Below are positions 12,352 through 14,320 of a DNA stretch of 14,320 nucleotides, piece after piece; the stretch's first letter is position 1; each line of letters opens with the position of its first letter. The DNA comes from Bacteroidales bacterium. Its GTDB lineage: Bacteria > Bacteroidota > Bacteroidia > Bacteroidales > Bacteroidaceae. The stretch spans positions 1 through 14,320 of the forward strand of contig SFJN01000050.1 of the NCBI GenBank assembly GCA_004555055.1. Reading direction: 5' to 3'. Below the pieces are notes generated by a model that searched no databases, had not been told where the DNA came from, and worked only from the letters and a program-made list of their open reading frames with translations. Both the position numbers and the translations under genes were made by a program.

Positions 12352-13866
12352 CTATATGGTGCGCTGCTGTTCGATGCCGTCAACTACGATGGCACTGACG
12401 GGACGTACGGGACAGAGGTTTTCGCAGGCTCCGCAACCGATGCAGCGCTCGGCATCGACCACCGGACCGTATTTCGGCTGTTCACCGCCATCCAAAGGTA
12501 CGATGCTGATGGCTCCTGCCGGACAGTGGCGGGCACAGTTGCCGCAGTGCTTGCCCTCGTTCATCAGACAATTTTCGCGGATGACTCTTGCCGTTCCGAT
12601 TTTTGTGCTGCTTTTCTCTGCAAGGTCAAGGAGCCGTATGGCATCCGTGGGGCACACCTCGGAGCAGCGGTTGCATTCCGGACGGCAATATCCATGTTCA
12701 TACCCCATTTCGGGCTGCATGAAGTGGTTCAATTCCGTTGATGGCCTCAATACCCCGTTCGGACACTGCGCAATGCATAGTTGGCATGCCGTGCAGTGCT
12801 GGTGGAGGTGCTGTGCGCTTTCAGCACCAGGAGGCAGCAGGCGTTTCCTGCGCGTGGGCACCACTTTGTCTTCGATGACGGCCAGGCCGCCGTCCACTTT
12901 CTTTTCTGCCTGTGCCATTGCAGCACCTGCTGCCACTGTAGCAGTGGTGAGCAGAAAAGCGCGGCGCGTGGTTGCTATATCGTCGGTTTGCGGCTTCATC
13001 GTGTTTTCTACAGGCGTGCGTCCCTGACGTTTGGGTAACGGTCCTGAATAGCGGAGTGCACCCTGACGGCAGTGTTCGAGACAATTGCCGCAGGCTACGC
13101 AGCGCGAGGCGTCGATGCTGCTGTTTGGCGAATCGATGCAGTGTGCCTTGCAGAACCGGGCGCAGGAGCCGCAATGGTTGCAGCGGCTTTCATCGACGCG
13201 CACTTTGAGCCACGACCATCGGGAGATGAATCCGAGCAGTGTGCCTACAGGGCAGAACGTGTTGCAATAGGTGCGGCCGTCAAGGGCAAAAAGTCCGACA
13301 ACGACGAAGGTGACGAGGGCAACCACAAGGGCGGTGGTCCCATGGAACCAGTATGCCATGCCACTGAATATATAGCTGTCGGTGCAGGCTGCTGCAGACG
13401 CCAGCAGATTGTTGCCATGGATGTAGAGCGGTGCCAACAGGTTTGTAACCATTCGTCCATAGGCGCTGTAAGGCTCCAACACTACAGGAACTGCCATGAT
13501 GCCTGCCACCAGCGTGGCGACAAAGAGGGCGAAGAAACTCCATCGTATCCAGGGAAGGGAACGATGGAACCTGTAGAAATGCCGTTTGCCGAGGCGACGG
13601 CTGATGGAATTCCGGAGGTGGCTGATAAGGTCCTGGAATATACCCAACGGACAGATGATGGAGCAGTAGATGCGCCCGAAGACCAAGGTGGCAAGTACCA
13701 CTGCGGCTACTACAAACACGTTTAGGGCGAGGACTGCAGGAATGAATTGCAGGGAGGCAGCCCAACTGAACCATCGGGCGCCATAGCCTGACACATCCAC
13801 AAAAAGGAATGTGACGAGGATGAGCATAAAGACTGCCAGAATGCGGCGTACTGTTTTGAGCATCAT
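12352..13866 (-). CDS. NapH-NapG-like polyferredoxin fusion with internal twin-arginine segment
   Basis: 504 residues. The N-terminal half resembles NapH/NosR/CcoG-type membrane ferredoxins. Four helices lie at about 8-26, 43-63, 107-129 and 177-196. Two CxxxCP signatures are present, YCSIICPLG (67-75) and YCNTFCPVG (200-208), then two cytoplasmic [4Fe-4S] motifs (Cys229-232-235-239 and Cys256-259-262-266). At 299-320 there is a complete Tat-like signal: TTRRAFLLTT, a weakly hydrophobic Ala-rich stretch, and AQA. It is followed by a NapG-like domain with four more cluster motifs (first Cys at about 358, 394, 433 and 475). NapG and NapH are normally separate and pass electrons from quinol to periplasmic nitrate reductase; no such reductase is encoded here. 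I infer that the C-terminal domain is moved across the membrane by Tat and feeds the reductase encoded next. Confidence 0.9.
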   Translation of the reverse strand: MMLKTVRRILAVFMLILVTFLFVDVSGYGARWFSWAASLQFIPAVLALNVFVVAAVVLATLVFGRIYCSIICPLGIFQDLISHLRNSISRRLGKRHFYRFHRSLPWIRWSFFALFVATLVAGIMAVPVVLEPYSAYGRMVTNLLAPLYIHGNNLLASAAACTDSYIFSGMAYWFHGTTALVVALVTFVVVGLFALDGRTYCNTFCPVGTLLGFISRWSWLKVRVDESRCNHCGSCARFCKAHCIDSPNSSIDASRCVACGNCLEHCRQGALRYSGPLPKRQGRTPVENTMKPQTDDIATTRRAFLLTTATVAAGAAMAQAEKKVDGGLAVIEDKVVPTRRKRLLPPGAESAQHLHQHCTACQLCIAQCPNGVLRPSTELNHFMQPEMGYEHGYCRPECNRCSEVCPTDAIRLLDLAEKSSTKIGTARVIRENCLMNEGKHCGNCARHCPAGAISIVPLDGGEQPKYGPVVDAERCIGCGACENLCPVRPVSAIVVDGIEQQRTI

Positions 13867-14066
13867 GGAGGATTATTCTTTGTTTTCTCTGGTTTGCTGG
13901 GGGAATGACTCGGAAATGTGGGGAGCATATAGGGGAAAGGCATACGTGCAGGGTGGGGGATACCGCTCCCGTACAGCCCTTTATCTGCGTCAAAACAGGT
14001 GGTATGCAATGCCTCACAGGCCCCTGAACACCATGGTTACCCCATTCCGTTTTGGCTTTTCTTATG
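13867..14066 (-). other. Leader region of the polyferredoxin/tat operon
   Basis: About 200 bases between a candidate -7 box and the first start codon of the cluster. No convincing gene, terminator or known riboswitch is visible. Overlapping open frames here are short and lack protein-like features. Confidence 0.4.
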
Positions 14067-14074
14067 CAAAAATA
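14067..14074 (-). promoter_or_regulatory. Candidate -7 promoter box (TATTTTTG) of the polyferredoxin/tat operon
   Basis: Read on the - strand the bases are TATTTTTG, a full match to TAnnTTTG. No clear -33 box lies upstream. If used, the leader would be about 190 bases. It is the only full match I found in the upstream region. Confidence 0.4.
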
Positions 14075-14320
14075 GTGTATTATCTCCTAAGTTCATGCCG
14101 ATTGTATAAAAAAAGACCGTCCTCATGATGATGTCCCTTGATTTTTTTCGGTTTCCTGTCTTCAAAACAGAAAAAGGAGGCTCTACCGTATGTCTTGCAG
14201 ATGTCATTTCTGGTATGGTATTGAAGAAAATCCAGGAGGAAAAGTGCTGAGTATGGAAAAGTGTGCAATTTTTTTTCCGTCTTTCGGGTAGCCTCCATGC
14301 TGCGGCTTTTGACGTGTCTG
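14075..14320. other. Right-edge stretch without a recognised gene
   Basis: About 245 AT-rich bases. A 72-codon frame on the - strand (14298-14080) has no recognisable domain, signal or good start context and I do not support it. T-runs on both strands (for example 14133-14139 and 14270-14277) suggest ends of transcripts, but I find no strong stem beside them. Confidence 0.4.

Noticed and set aside
12352..13866. Genuine napG/napH of a periplasmic nitrate reductase system
   Set aside because: No napA, napB, napC or napD is in the window, the two parts are fused, and the next genes are an aldo/keto reductase and tatAC. I therefore used NapH/NapG-like only and gave no gene symbol.
14080..14298. 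72-codon frame on the - strand at the right edge
   Set aside because: No domain, signal peptide or convincing start context, and it would end inside the likely promoter region of the polyferredoxin operon.

Overview
The window looks like chromosomal DNA from a member of the Bacteroidales, most likely Prevotellaceae. The evidence is a Rho factor with a very long N-terminal insertion, proteins ending in type IX secretion (T9SS) sorting domains, an Omp28-like protein, a NigD-like lipoprotein with an acidic surface-export signal, an ECF sigma factor followed by an anti-sigma/beta-barrel hybrid, weak Shine-Dalgarno sites and -7 boxes of the TAnnTTTG type. The genus is inferred and was not tested by any search.

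Layout. Bases 1-180 hold a possible 3' end of an upstream gene and a copy of a short dispersed repeat. Rho follows (181-2250), closed by a good terminator. Two exported proteins on the + strand come next: a HAF-like repeat protein with a T9SS tail (2662-4062) and an Omp28-type protein (4212-5978). A two-way terminator separates them from a NigD-like lipoprotein on the - strand (6109-6849). Divergent from it is a + strand operon: an ECF sigma factor with a 30-bp tandem repeat in its 3' end (7059-7736), a membrane-anchored anti-sigma-like protein with a C-terminal beta-barrel (7733-9067, ATGA overlap), and a META-domain lipoprotein (9132-9539).

The right-hand third is a four-gene - strand cluster, in transcription order: a fusion of a NapH-like membrane ferredoxin with a NapG-like polyferredoxin, joined by an internal twin-arginine segment (13866-12352); an aldo/keto reductase with two C-terminal [4Fe-4S] motifs and a twin-arginine lipoprotein signal (12184-10739); tatA (10680-10456); and tatC (10459-9722). 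Both enzymes carry Tat signals and the minimal Tat translocase is encoded directly behind them. I read this as a self-contained module: the fusion takes electrons from quinol (or another membrane donor) and passes them through up to six Fe-S clusters to a lipid-anchored periplasmic reductase, and the module supplies its own folded-protein exporter. No nap-type nitrate reductase catalytic subunit is present, so the terminal substrate is unknown. This is the most interesting system in the window.

A second signal not explained by genes is a short oriented repeat with core AGAAACGAAGG. Two good copies and two weaker ones lie in intergenic DNA, three of them upstream of start codons.
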